A DNA stretch of 34,916 nucleotides from Gammaproteobacteria bacterium. GTDB taxonomy: Bacteria; Pseudomonadota; Gammaproteobacteria; GCA-001735895. The DNA lies in NCBI GenBank assembly GCA_030066335.1, contig JASJBV010000004.1, positions 1 to 34,916 of the forward strand, read 5' to 3'. The notes beneath the pieces are model-generated. The model had not been told where the DNA came from, did not search any database, and worked only from the letters and a program-made list of their open reading frames with translations. The translations under genes were made by a program, and so were the position numbers. The first letter of the stretch is position 1; every line of letters begins with the position of its first letter. Below, one piece after another: positions 9,527 to 18,976 of the stretch.

Positions 9527-10933
9527 ATGGACGCAAACTCCACTCGCGATTTTATCGTTGCCGACCTGAACCTGGCCGACTGGGGCCGCAAGGAAATTTC
9601 CATTGCCGAAACCGAGATGCCGGGCCTGGTATCCCTGCGTGACAAGTATGGCGCCGAACAACCCCTCAAGGGTGCGCGCATCGCCGGTTCGCTGCACATG
9701 ACGATCCAGACCGCGGTCCTGATCGAGACCCTGACCGCCCTCGGCGCCGATGTGCGCTGGGCTTCCTGTAACATCTTTTCCACCCAGGACCATGCGGCGG
9801 CAGCGATTGCCGAAGAAGGTGTGCCGGTGTTTGCTTACAAGGGTGAGTCGTTGGAAGAATACTGGCAATACACCCACAAGATCATGGAGTGGGCCGATGG
9901 CGGCGCTCCCAACATGATCCTGGATGACGGCGGCGATGCCACCCTGTTGCTGATCCTCGGCAGCAAGGCGGAAAAAGATATCAGCGTGCTGGATAACCCG
10001 ACCAGTGAAGAGGAGACCGTGCTGTATGCAGCGATCAAGCAACGCCTGCAGACCGAGCCCAACTGGTATTCCATCCGCCTGGCCAACATCAAGGGTGTGA
10101 CCGAAGAGACCACGACCGGGGTCCATCGCCTGTACCAGATGCAGGAGAATGGTGAGTTACCCTTCCCGGCGATCAATGTTAACGATTCGGTTACCAAGTC
10201 CAAGTTCGACAACCTGTATGGCTGTCGTGAATCCCTGGTCGATGGCATCAAGCGCGCCACCGACGTTATGATCGCCGGCAAGGTCGCCCTGGTCCTCGGT
10301 TATGGCGATGTCGGCAAAGGCAGCGCCCAATCCCTGCGTGGCCTGGGCGCCACCGTGTGGGTGACCGAGATCGATCCGATCTGCGCTCTACAGGCGGCCA
10401 TGGAAGGTTTCCCCGTGGTGCAAATGGATGAGGCCTGCAAACAGGCGGATATTTTCGTTACCGCAACCGGTAACTTCAATGTTATCACCCATGACCACAT
10501 GGCGCAGATGAAAGACCAGGCCATCGTCTGCAACATCGGCCATTTCGATAACGAGATCGATGTCGCCTCGCTCAAGCAATACGAGTGGGAAAACATCAAG
10601 CCACAGGTAGATCACATTATCTTCCCCGATGGCAAGCGCATTATCCTGCTCGCCGAGGGCCGCCTGGTCAATCTGGGTTGTGCCACCGGCCACCCCAGCT
10701 TCGTCATGTCCAATTCTTTCACCAACCAGGTGCTGGCGCAGATTGAGCTGTTCCAGCACGAGAATGATTATCAGGCTGAAGTCTACACCCTGCCGAAAAA
10801 ACTGGATGAGGAAGTGGCGCGCCTGCACCTGGAAAAAATCGGTGCCAAGCTGACCTCGCTGACCCAACAGCAATCGGACTATATCGGGATTGACATCGAC
10901 GGCCCTTACAAACCCGAGCATTATCGCTACTAA
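9527..10933 (+). CDS. ahcY: Adenosylhomocysteinase
   Basis: 468 aa; [49 protein letters not shown]-terminal KPEHYRY. Confidence 0.98.
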   Translation: MDANSTRDFIVADLNLADWGRKEISIAETEMPGLVSLRDKYGAEQPLKGARIAGSLHMTIQTAVLIETLTALGADVRWASCNIFSTQDHAAAAIAEEGVPVFAYKGESLEEYWQYTHKIMEWADGGAPNMILDDGGDATLLLILGSKAEKDISVLDNPTSEEETVLYAAIKQRLQTEPNWYSIRLANIKGVTEETTTGVHRLYQMQENGELPFPAINVNDSVTKSKFDNLYGCRESLVDGIKRATDVMIAGKVALVLGYGDVGKGSAQSLRGLGATVWVTEIDPICALQAAMEGFPVVQMDEACKQADIFVTATGNFNVITHDHMAQMKDQAIVCNIGHFDNEIDVASLKQYEWENIKPQVDHIIFPDGKRIILLAEGRLVNLGCATGHPSFVMSNSFTNQVLAQIELFQHENDYQAEVYTLPKKLDEEVARLHLEKIGAKLTSLTQQQSDYIGIDIDGPYKPEHYRY

Positions 10934-10947
10934 GCGAGTTGCCAGCG

Positions 10948-11790
10948 ATGACTACGCAGAACCTGGAGCTCAGTTGTGAGTTCTTTCCACCGCGTACGGA
11001 TGCGGGCAAGGCCACCCTTGCCCAAACCACCGCAGATCTCACCGTTCTGAGCCCCGAGTTCTTTTCGGTGACCTTCGGAGCCGGCGGTTCGACCCGTGAT
11101 AACACCCTGGAGACCGTGCTCGGGATCAAGCACAGCAGCCCGGTCGCCGCCTGTCCGCATCTGAGCTGTGTCGGTCTGACCAACAAGCAGATTCTGGAAC
11201 TGGTGGAAAACTACCGGCAACAGGGTATCAACCGCCTGGTCGTGCTGCGGGGAGATGCCCCGTCAGGGCTGATCGGCCTGGGCGAATGCCGCTATGCGGT
11301 GGACCTGGTACGCTTGATCCGCGAGCATTACGGGGATCATTTCACGATGGCGGTGGCGGCCTATCCTGAGGCCCATCCAGATTCCAAGAACCTGCTGACC
11401 GAGGTCGATCTATTCGCACAGAAAATGCAGGCCGGTGCCGACTTTGCGATCACCCAGTATTTCTACAACAATGACAGTTACTTTCACTTCATGGAGCTGT
11501 GTGCAAAACAGCAGATCGAGCAACCGGTAATCCCCGGCATTATGCCGATCCACAACTTCACCAGCCTGAAAAAATTCTCCAAGCAATGCGGGGCGGAAAT
11601 CCCGCGCTGGATTAAAAAGACCATGGCGGCCTATGAGGATGACGTCGAATCACAACGCCAGTTCGGCATTGAAATCGTCACCCGCATGGTCGAGGAACTG
11701 ATCGACTATGGAGTTCCCGGCCTGCACTTTTACACCATGAACCAGTCACGCCTGACCCTGGCCATTGCCCGCAATTTGAACTTGATCTGA
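10948..11790 (+). CDS. metF: Methylenetetrahydrofolate reductase
   Basis: LSCEFFPPRTDAGKATL, SVTFGAGGSTRDNT, VVLRGDAPSG, FAITQYFYNNDSYFHF; ATG at 10948 preferred over TTG at 10939. Confidence 0.97.
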   Translation: MTTQNLELSCEFFPPRTDAGKATLAQTTADLTVLSPEFFSVTFGAGGSTRDNTLETVLGIKHSSPVAACPHLSCVGLTNKQILELVENYRQQGINRLVVLRGDAPSGLIGLGECRYAVDLVRLIREHYGDHFTMAVAAYPEAHPDSKNLLTEVDLFAQKMQAGADFAITQYFYNNDSYFHFMELCAKQQIEQPVIPGIMPIHNFTSLKKFSKQCGAEIPRWIKKTMAAYEDDVESQRQFGIEIVTRMVEELIDYGVPGLHFYTMNQSRLTLAIARNLNLI

Positions 11791-11792
11791 TC

Positions 11793-12542
11793 ATGCCCAG
11801 CAGCAAACGACTTTCGCGGGTGTATGTCGACGCGGAAATACGGCCTGAAGTCGAATTGTTGTTGCCCGCGCCCGCGGCGCATTACCTGAAACATGTGCTA
11901 CGTTTGCAAACGGCTGACCAGGTCCTGCTGTTCAATGGCCGGTTGGTCAGTGATTACCTATGTGATATTCGGCTGCACGGCAAGCAGGTTTACGCACGCC
12001 CGCTGACTGAACGAACCCAGGATGTCGAGTCTCCACTGGCTACCACGCTGATCCAGGCCATCGGCAAATCCGAGCACATGGACCTGCTGATCCAGAAAGC
12101 CACCGAGCTGGGTATTCGACGCTTTATCTTGTTCAACAGTAAGCGTACCCAAAGCCCGCTGAAAGGTGCACGCCTGGAAAAAAGACTGCAGCACTGGCGC
12201 GGGGTAGCGATCAGTGCCTGTGAACAATGCGGACGTAACCAGCTGCCGGAGATGGATTTTGCCAATGATTTGTCATCCGCGCTTGCCAGCAGCCCGCCCG
12301 GTAATAAGATCCTGCTCGATTTTGCCGGACAATCGTTAAATCATCTATTGACGGGTTGTGTTGCGAGCGATGGCTTTGCGTTGCTGATTGGAGCAGAGGG
12401 CGGATTGACCGCAAGTGAAATTGAGTTGGCCAGGGAGCAGGGATTTCAGCCCTGTGTCATTGGACCGCGAACCCTGCGTATGGAGACGGCAGCGATCGCC
12501 ATGGTTGCCCTGATCCAGCACCGCATGGGCGACTCGCCCTGA
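11793..12542 (+). CDS. rsmE: 16S rRNA (uracil1498-N3)-methyltransferase
   Basis: HYLKHVLRLQ, IQKATELGIRRF, LIGAEGGLTASEIELA, GPRTLRMETAAIA motifs (SPOUT fold). Confidence 0.95.
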   Translation: MPSSKRLSRVYVDAEIRPEVELLLPAPAAHYLKHVLRLQTADQVLLFNGRLVSDYLCDIRLHGKQVYARPLTERTQDVESPLATTLIQAIGKSEHMDLLIQKATELGIRRFILFNSKRTQSPLKGARLEKRLQHWRGVAISACEQCGRNQLPEMDFANDLSSALASSPPGNKILLDFAGQSLNHLLTGCVASDGFALLIGAEGGLTASEIELAREQGFQPCVIGPRTLRMETAAIAMVALIQHRMGDSP

Positions 12543-12551
12543 GGGAAATGC

Positions 12552-13010
12552 TCAATGGCTGCTGCGTTGCTTGGTCGCTTCGATGATCGCGTCCAGGTCC
12601 GGGATATATAACTGTTCGAACATCGCATCCGCCTGTCCCAACAGGTAGTCACAGTTTGCCGTTGCCTGCATTGCCTGCAGACGCTCGGGCTCGGCCAGGT
12701 AGGCGCGGGGAATATCCTTTAAGATCAGGCCGAGATAAGGCAGAGATTGATCGCCGTTGGGATTGTAAATGATCGCGATCCGGGTGCGGTGACCGCTTTC
12801 CGCGGTTTCCATGCCACACATTTTTTCCACCGACACCACCGGTACCAACACACCCCGCCAGCTGATCTTGCCGTCATACCAGCCACTGCCCTGGTGCGCG
12901 GCCTCGGGAGAGGTGTAGCCGATAATTTCCGCCACTGCCGAATTCGGCAGCAACAGCTGTTGGTTGTGCAATGGTAATTGCATGCAGCGGATAGATTCAA
13001 TCTCAGCCAT
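12552..13010 (-). CDS. chpC: CheW-like protein of the pilus chemosensory system (ChpC-like)
   Basis: CheW-domain sequence LLLPNSAVAEIIGY...WRGVLVPVVSVEKM; position directly after chpA; start set at ATG 13010. Confidence 0.82.
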   Translation of the reverse strand: MAEIESIRCMQLPLHNQQLLLPNSAVAEIIGYTSPEAAHQGSGWYDGKISWRGVLVPVVSVEKMCGMETAESGHRTRIAIIYNPNGDQSLPYLGLILKDIPRAYLAEPERLQAMQATANCDYLLGQADAMFEQLYIPDLDAIIEATKQRSSH

Positions 13011-13040
13011 GTGTGGTTCCAACCTGTTGGATCATCGATC

Positions 13041-16000
13041 TCAGCCTACCAGCTCTGAAATGTTTTCGATCAATTCTTCTTCCTGGTAAGGCTTACCCAT
13101 GTATTTGTTGATGCCTATACCCATCGCGTGTTCGCGGTGTTTGCTACCGGTCCTTGAGGTAATCATGATGATCGGGATATTCCGATACCTGGCTTCGTTG
13201 CGCATATGGGTGGCCAGTTCGAATCCGTCCATCCGCGGCATCTCAATATCCAGCAGCATTACGTCCGGTTGACTGTCTTCCAGTTGCGCCAGCGCATCCA
13301 CCCCGTCCTTGGCCGTGATCACTTCATAGTTATTACGCGTCAACAACTTGGTCGCGACCCGGCGCATGGTGATCGAATCATCTACCACCATGACCACTTT
13401 CTGACCCGGAGCCTGGGCCGCTTCCTCGATAATCTGGGTTTCGGTGATGACCTGGGTGTGCACCCCGTGCCTGACCAGGCCGTTGATATCCAGGATCAGT
13501 ACCACCTTACCATCGGCGAGGATACTGCCGCCGGAGATACCCTTGACCGGGCTTAGCAATTTACCCAGCGGTTTGACCACGATTTCGCGGTTGCCGATGA
13601 TCTCATCGATATGCAGAGCGATGCGTAAATCGCCCGAACGTAGCAGGATCACCGGCTGCTTACTGTTGGGATCAGTGACATAGAATCCCCTGCCGGTATC
13701 CAGCATGGTCGACAGGTAGTGCAGTCCATAATGCTGACCGGCATAATCCAGCGCAGGTTTTTCTTCCTGGTAAAAAGATGCGATCTGGTCTGACTCGATA
13801 CGGGTAATACCCTCGATGTTGATCAACGGCAGGGCATAGGACTCTTCGCCGGCGCGGACCAGGATCGCCTGGTTGATGGAAAGGGTAAACGGCAGCCGCG
13901 CCAGGAACTGGGTGCCCTCGGGACTGGTGGAGATCTGCAAGGATCCGCCCAGTTGCTTGATACTGCTATCAACCACGTCCATGCCGACACCGCGGCCCGA
14001 GATCTGGCTCAACTGATCGGCGGTACTGAAACCGGGCTCGAGGATAAATTGCACCAGGTCGCTGTCTTCCATCTGTTCATCTTCGGCCAGCAGGCCCAGC
14101 TGGTAAGCACGTCGCCGCACCTTGTCGACATTGATGCCGCCGCCGTCATCACTGATTCTAAGCACGATATCGGATCCATCACGGGCGACATCGATCGAAA
14201 TCTTGCCGGTTTCCGCTTTACCTTTTTTCAGCCGTTCCATCGGGCTCTCAACGCCATGCGCTATCGCGTTACGGATGATGTGCTCGAGCGGAGCAACCAT
14301 GCGGTCGAGCACCTTGATATCGACCTCGTTCTGCTCACCGGACATCACCAGTTCGGCTTTTTTCGCCAGCTCTGAACTGGTTTGACGGACCAGTCTACGC
14401 AGGCGCGAGGACAGGCCGGCAAACCGCACCATGCGGCTGCGGATCAAGCCATCCTGCAAATCGGTGTTGATGCGAGACTGTTGAAGCAGCAGGGTTTCCG
14501 AGTCCTTGACCTGTTCGCCAAGAATATTCTGCAGACTGGATAAATCCTCCACCGATTCACTGAGCGCTTTGGATAATTGCTGAATCTGGGAATAACGGTC
14601 CATCTCCAACGGGTCGAAGTTCTGGCCGGCCTCCTCATCTTTGTGACTGAACAGGATCTGGGCGTCGGTCTCCGCTTCGAGGGCGCGTAACTGGTTTTTC
14701 AAGCGGGCAATGGTCTGCCCCAGTTCACCCAGATGGCTGCCAAAGGAAGAAACCTGTTGTTCCATCCGCGCCCGATAGATACTGACCTCACCGGCCGAGT
14801 TGACCAGGTTATCCAGCAGGTCCGACCGCACCTTGACGATATCATGATCCTGGCCGCGCCGATCCCCGCCGGGTCGCTCGGTTTTGCGCCGGTCCTGGCG
14901 ATGATGACGTCTGTCATCATCATCCTCTTCCTCGGCCGCTTCAGCCGCCGGGGCCGGAGTCGGTTCAGGTTCAGCCGCCGTCGGCGCCGCCGCACCCTCA
15001 CGCAGTTGCCGAATCGCCCTTATCTGCTCTTGCGAGGATTCCATCGGCTGGCGATTTTGCGCCTGTTCCACCTGTTTCTGCAACAGGTCGAAGCTTTCAT
15101 GCAATACCGCTACCAATTCATCCGATTTATCCACACGACCATCGATGACCGCGATGAACAACGATTCGAGTTCATGGCTGAGATCGCTGATATTGAGGAA
15201 TTCCGCCATCTTGGCGCCACCCTTCAAGGTGTGCAGGTAACGCTGCAACTCCATGACCAGGGCCTCGCTGGCCGGATCTCCGGGCTCCTGCTCATTCCAT
15301 GATTGCAGGGTATGATCACTCATCTCCAGCAGGTCGGTGGCTTCCTCGATAAAGATCTCCACCAACTCATCGTCATACTCGGGTTCGACCGCTTCATTCA
15401 TCATGGTCAGGGTATCGAGGAACTTGTCCGAGGGCGAAGCCGCTTCGGAAACCGGGATGTCCACGGTATGACTACCCAAATCCGCATTCAGGCTCAGCAG
15501 GTCCTGCTTCAGCAGATGCGGAATGGGCGGTACTTCCTTGTTGTCTACCAGCTTTGCAGCCATCTCGCGGATCGAATCATGGCCCTGCCGATACAGATCT
15601 AGTACCTCGGCATCGAGGCTCGAACCTTGCTCAAGAATAGTTTTAAGTGGCTTTTCCAACAGGCCGGCGAGTTCGCCGATCGAGCTGATATTCGCCGTCC
15701 GCGATGCGCCGTGGATCGTATGCAGTGCGCGATAGAGCTCTTCGGTGGGAACCAGTCCGCCAGCTTCCCTGGCACCCTGGTCAAGGACGGTATTTACGGT
15801 GTTTAGGTGCGCCTCGACCTCTTGTTGGTAAATCACCAGTAGCTCCGGATCCAATGCCAGGCCGCTTGCCTGCTCCAGGTTCGGAACTGACCCTTGACTC
15901 TGGCTTGCGGGCACGGGAGGTTCTACCTCTCCTCCAGGCACGCTCGCCATTGCGCTTGAGACGAAAGGGTCGGGTGGGGTCTCCTCTTGTTGAGTTTCTG

Positions 16001-18959
16001 CAGTCTGTGCAGGGGCCGCTTGCGGTTCGGGCTCTGGTGGCTGTTCGGCAGCGGGTGGTGCAGTAACCGGTTCTGGTGCTACCGGCGTAGCTGGCGGTTC
16101 CGGTTCAGGTTCAACCGCTGGCGCCGGGGCTGCTGCCTGTTCCGGTGGTTGTTCCGCAGGAGCCGGGGTTGCCGCCGGTTCCGGTTGTTCTGTGGGAGCC
16201 GGGGCTGCGGCCTGGCGCACTTCCATCGCCTGCTCGGGTTTGAATTCGGCCAGGTACTGGGCCAGTCCGCGCAGGTGAGGCACTTCTTCAGTAGCCGCGG
16301 CTTCTCCTTTCAATTCCTTGACCAGTTGTTCCAGTGCTTTACCGGCCTGCCCGATGGCATCGATGACCTGGTCATTGGGGGGAACGGTCTTGTCGATGAC
16401 CCGATTCAACAGGTTCTCGAAATCCCAGGCAAACTCGCCAATCTTCATTGCTCCGACCAGTCGTCCACTACCCTTGATGGTATGAAACGCCCGGCGAATG
16501 TTCTTCAGTGCATTTTCGTCATTGGGGTGCTGCTTCCAGTCATGTTGCAACTGGATGATATTCTCGGTCTCTTCCTCGGCCTCTTCGAGATAGATTTCCA
16601 GAATTTCTTCGTCGGCTTCGCCCTTGAGCACCGGTTGATCATCTTCCACCGGCTGAATTTCCGCGGCCGCTGGTTGCTCGGTTGCAGACGCTGCCACCTG
16701 ATCTACTGCTATGGGTATCTCGACGGACTGCTCGGGCGGTACCTCAGTGGTACGCATCATGACTTCCTTGACCTGGAATTCAGGTAACACCTCGGGTTCC
16801 GGCTCCGGCTCTACTGAGGGTTCAACCTGCTCCGCCGCAGTTGCCGGTTGCGGTATTTGTTCCATCAGCTCGGTCGCTTCACTGGCCCGTTGTGCCTCGG
16901 CCGCTGCCTGTTGCGCTTCGGCCGATGCCAGGGTGACGGTCTCCTCGGCGGATGCCAGGGTGACGGTCTCATCTACATCGGCTTCAGCCGGGGCCAGTGT
17001 TTCCTGGATCTGTTCCAGGCCGGTACTGATGTCATCGACGATTTCTGCACTGTCTGCAACTGCCTCGTCGATGTCCATCAACTCGGTCATTTCGATCGCG
17101 TCTGCGGACGCTTCCACCACGGGCTCTGGTTCATCGCCCAGGTCGGCTTCCATGTTATCGAGGTCGACATCGGCCAGAGCGGCTTCATCGACTTCTTGGA
17201 CCTCCTCATCGTCATCCGCAATCAGCAGGTCTTGTTCAATCAGTTCACCCTCGGCGGCACCTGCTCCATGCACCTTGCCCTCGAGTAACAGCACCAGCTG
17301 GCTATCGGCATAGTCAAGAATGGAATCTGCATCGGCACGCTGCTCACCAACGGCCTCGAGGTAATATTCGATACTGACCACCACCTGGGATAATTGATCA
17401 AGGCGATTGGTGTCCATGAACTCGACGATGTCCTGTTCCTTCAGGTAATGAATCAGGCCATCGGCCAGATGTACCGCACGTTCCTCGTTAAGTAACTTCA
17501 ACGCACCGCGAGTCTCCTGCAGCAGGTTCTCACAGAAACGAATATTTTCTTCCTTGGTTGAATCCTTAATGAAATCGAGAATCGCATCCTTGATTTTCTG
17601 GATATCGTCGAGGGCTGCCGTGACCACCGCCGACAGCATGTTATCCATCTCGAAATCGGAGGAAACCTGCTGGCCGGTCTCACCATCGGCATCCAGCGCA
17701 GAATATTGCCCTTTCTGCATCAACTCCAGCGCATGATCCACTTGCAGCAGCTCAGCCGCCATCGCCAGCAGTTTTTCCTGCTCCGGCTGGGCCTTGCCTG
17801 CAACGATCTCGCCGATGCTATTGATCTGGGATTCGATCATCTGCCGTTGCTGGCCAAGGCCAATCATCGCCAGGGTATCGGATATGACATGTAATTCTTG
17901 TGGGATGTCCTTGAGCTGGTCGGTATTGGACATGTCGCCGTTGACGTAGACTTCCAGGGTCGACTTGACCTGTTCCAGGTCGGCCTTGACCGCATCGGAC
18001 ACGGTTTTCAGTAATTCCTGGTTCGGCCCACTGATACTCTCGGCCGCATCCTGGCTGTCCGCGGAGGGCAGAAATTGCTCGAGGCGGTAAGCGGTTTTGA
18101 TCGCCTGGCTCTTGGGTCCATCACATTCGGGCTGGGCAATATAAAACAACAGGTTCTTGATCAATTCGATCGGCTGCTGGCTGATCAGGTGTTTTTCACC
18201 TTTCAGCACCATGTTACGCAACACCGAATCCACCTTGCCCAGTAGCATTTTGGTCGACACGCCCAGTGGCAGGTTATCCCGCCGCATGGATTCGACCAGC
18301 GCACCAATGATCCACCACAGGCGTGCCACCTGTTCGGAATTGGAGTGCTCTTCCATGATCTCGGAGATTTTTTCCAGCCGCGCCAGGTTGGCATCGACAT
18401 CTTTGTCCTTGATCAGGCCAAGCAGGGATATCTGATAGGTTGGACGGACTTTCTTGGCCAGTTGCCGGGTCTGCTGATTGACCGCATCATCGATCGCATC
18501 GGCCTCGCTGTCATCCATATGCATCGACAGATCCGGCAGAAACAACAGTTTCTCGGAAAACAGGTCTTCGTTCTTTACCGCGCGGATGTCGTTAAGGATC
18601 GGCAGGATTGCGAATGGAATGTCCTTATGGCCGGCCTGCAGGTGCTCGAGATAATCCGGCAGCTGTAACACCGCGCGCAGCAGGACTTCCAGTGCCTGCT
18701 CATTATCTTCTTGATTGTCACTGATGAAAGCGCATAAAGACTGCATTTCCTCGGTCAGCATGGCGGCGCCAAACTGCTCGATCATGGTCAGGACGCCCTG
18801 TAAATCGGATAGCTTTGCCTGCACCGAGGTCAGTAACGAAGCATCCTTTTCCTCGATGTAGATATTCAGTTCACTGCTGATAGCGGCCAGGTTGTCATCG
18901 ATGGATTTCTTAACCCACCCCAAGGCACTTTGTTTTATGGATGTATGTTTAAAATCCAT
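13041..18959 (-). CDS. chpA: Hybrid chemotaxis histidine kinase with multiple Hpt domains, HATPase, CheW-like and REC domains
   Basis: 1972 aa; Hpt histidines in FHTIKGSGR, LHTIHGASR, LHTLKGGAK; HATPase EHIIRNAIAHGVE / SDDGGGI; C-terminal REC VVMVVDDSITMRRVA...MLLDIEMPRMDG. Confidence 0.95.
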   Translation of the reverse strand: MDFKHTSIKQSALGWVKKSIDDNLAAISSELNIYIEEKDASLLTSVQAKLSDLQGVLTMIEQFGAAMLTEEMQSLCAFISDNQEDNEQALEVLLRAVLQLPDYLEHLQAGHKDIPFAILPILNDIRAVKNEDLFSEKLLFLPDLSMHMDDSEADAIDDAVNQQTRQLAKKVRPTYQISLLGLIKDKDVDANLARLEKISEIMEEHSNSEQVARLWWIIGALVESMRRDNLPLGVSTKMLLGKVDSVLRNMVLKGEKHLISQQPIELIKNLLFYIAQPECDGPKSQAIKTAYRLEQFLPSADSQDAAESISGPNQELLKTVSDAVKADLEQVKSTLEVYVNGDMSNTDQLKDIPQELHVISDTLAMIGLGQQRQMIESQINSIGEIVAGKAQPEQEKLLAMAAELLQVDHALELMQKGQYSALDADGETGQQVSSDFEMDNMLSAVVTAALDDIQKIKDAILDFIKDSTKEENIRFCENLLQETRGALKLLNEERAVHLADGLIHYLKEQDIVEFMDTNRLDQLSQVVVSIEYYLEAVGEQRADADSILDYADSQLVLLLEGKVHGAGAAEGELIEQDLLIADDDEEVQEVDEAALADVDLDNMEADLGDEPEPVVEASADAIEMTELMDIDEAVADSAEIVDDISTGLEQIQETLAPAEADVDETVTLASAEETVTLASAEAQQAAAEAQRASEATELMEQIPQPATAAEQVEPSVEPEPEPEVLPEFQVKEVMMRTTEVPPEQSVEIPIAVDQVAASATEQPAAAEIQPVEDDQPVLKGEADEEILEIYLEEAEEETENIIQLQHDWKQHPNDENALKNIRRAFHTIKGSGRLVGAMKIGEFAWDFENLLNRVIDKTVPPNDQVIDAIGQAGKALEQLVKELKGEAAATEEVPHLRGLAQYLAEFKPEQAMEVRQAAAPAPTEQPEPAATPAPAEQPPEQAAAPAPAVEPEPEPPATPVAPEPVTAPPAAEQPPEPEPQAAPAQTAETQQEETPPDPFVSSAMASVPGGEVEPPVPASQSQGSVPNLEQASGLALDPELLVIYQQEVEAHLNTVNTVLDQGAREAGGLVPTEELYRALHTIHGASRTANISSIGELAGLLEKPLKTILEQGSSLDAEVLDLYRQGHDSIREMAAKLVDNKEVPPIPHLLKQDLLSLNADLGSHTVDIPVSEAASPSDKFLDTLTMMNEAVEPEYDDELVEIFIEEATDLLEMSDHTLQSWNEQEPGDPASEALVMELQRYLHTLKGGAKMAEFLNISDLSHELESLFIAVIDGRVDKSDELVAVLHESFDLLQKQVEQAQNRQPMESSQEQIRAIRQLREGAAAPTAAEPEPTPAPAAEAAEEEDDDDRRHHRQDRRKTERPGGDRRGQDHDIVKVRSDLLDNLVNSAGEVSIYRARMEQQVSSFGSHLGELGQTIARLKNQLRALEAETDAQILFSHKDEEAGQNFDPLEMDRYSQIQQLSKALSESVEDLSSLQNILGEQVKDSETLLLQQSRINTDLQDGLIRSRMVRFAGLSSRLRRLVRQTSSELAKKAELVMSGEQNEVDIKVLDRMVAPLEHIIRNAIAHGVESPMERLKKGKAETGKISIDVARDGSDIVLRISDDGGGINVDKVRRRAYQLGLLAEDEQMEDSDLVQFILEPGFSTADQLSQISGRGVGMDVVDSSIKQLGGSLQISTSPEGTQFLARLPFTLSINQAILVRAGEESYALPLINIEGITRIESDQIASFYQEEKPALDYAGQHYGLHYLSTMLDTGRGFYVTDPNSKQPVILLRSGDLRIALHIDEIIGNREIVVKPLGKLLSPVKGISGGSILADGKVVLILDINGLVRHGVHTQVITETQIIEEAAQAPGQKVVMVVDDSITMRRVATKLLTRNNYEVITAKDGVDALAQLEDSQPDVMLLDIEMPRMDGFELATHMRNEARYRNIPIIMITSRTGSKHREHAMGIGINKYMGKPYQEEELIENISELVG

Positions 18960-18976
18960 GCCTGACCTTTATCCCT

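Noticed and set aside
15987-17313. Long plus-strand ORFs (266 aa and 200 aa) opposite chpA
   Set aside because: Low-complexity mirror of the Pro/Ala/Glu linker (Cys/Arg/Phe-rich or Ser/Ala-rich); no independent coding evidence
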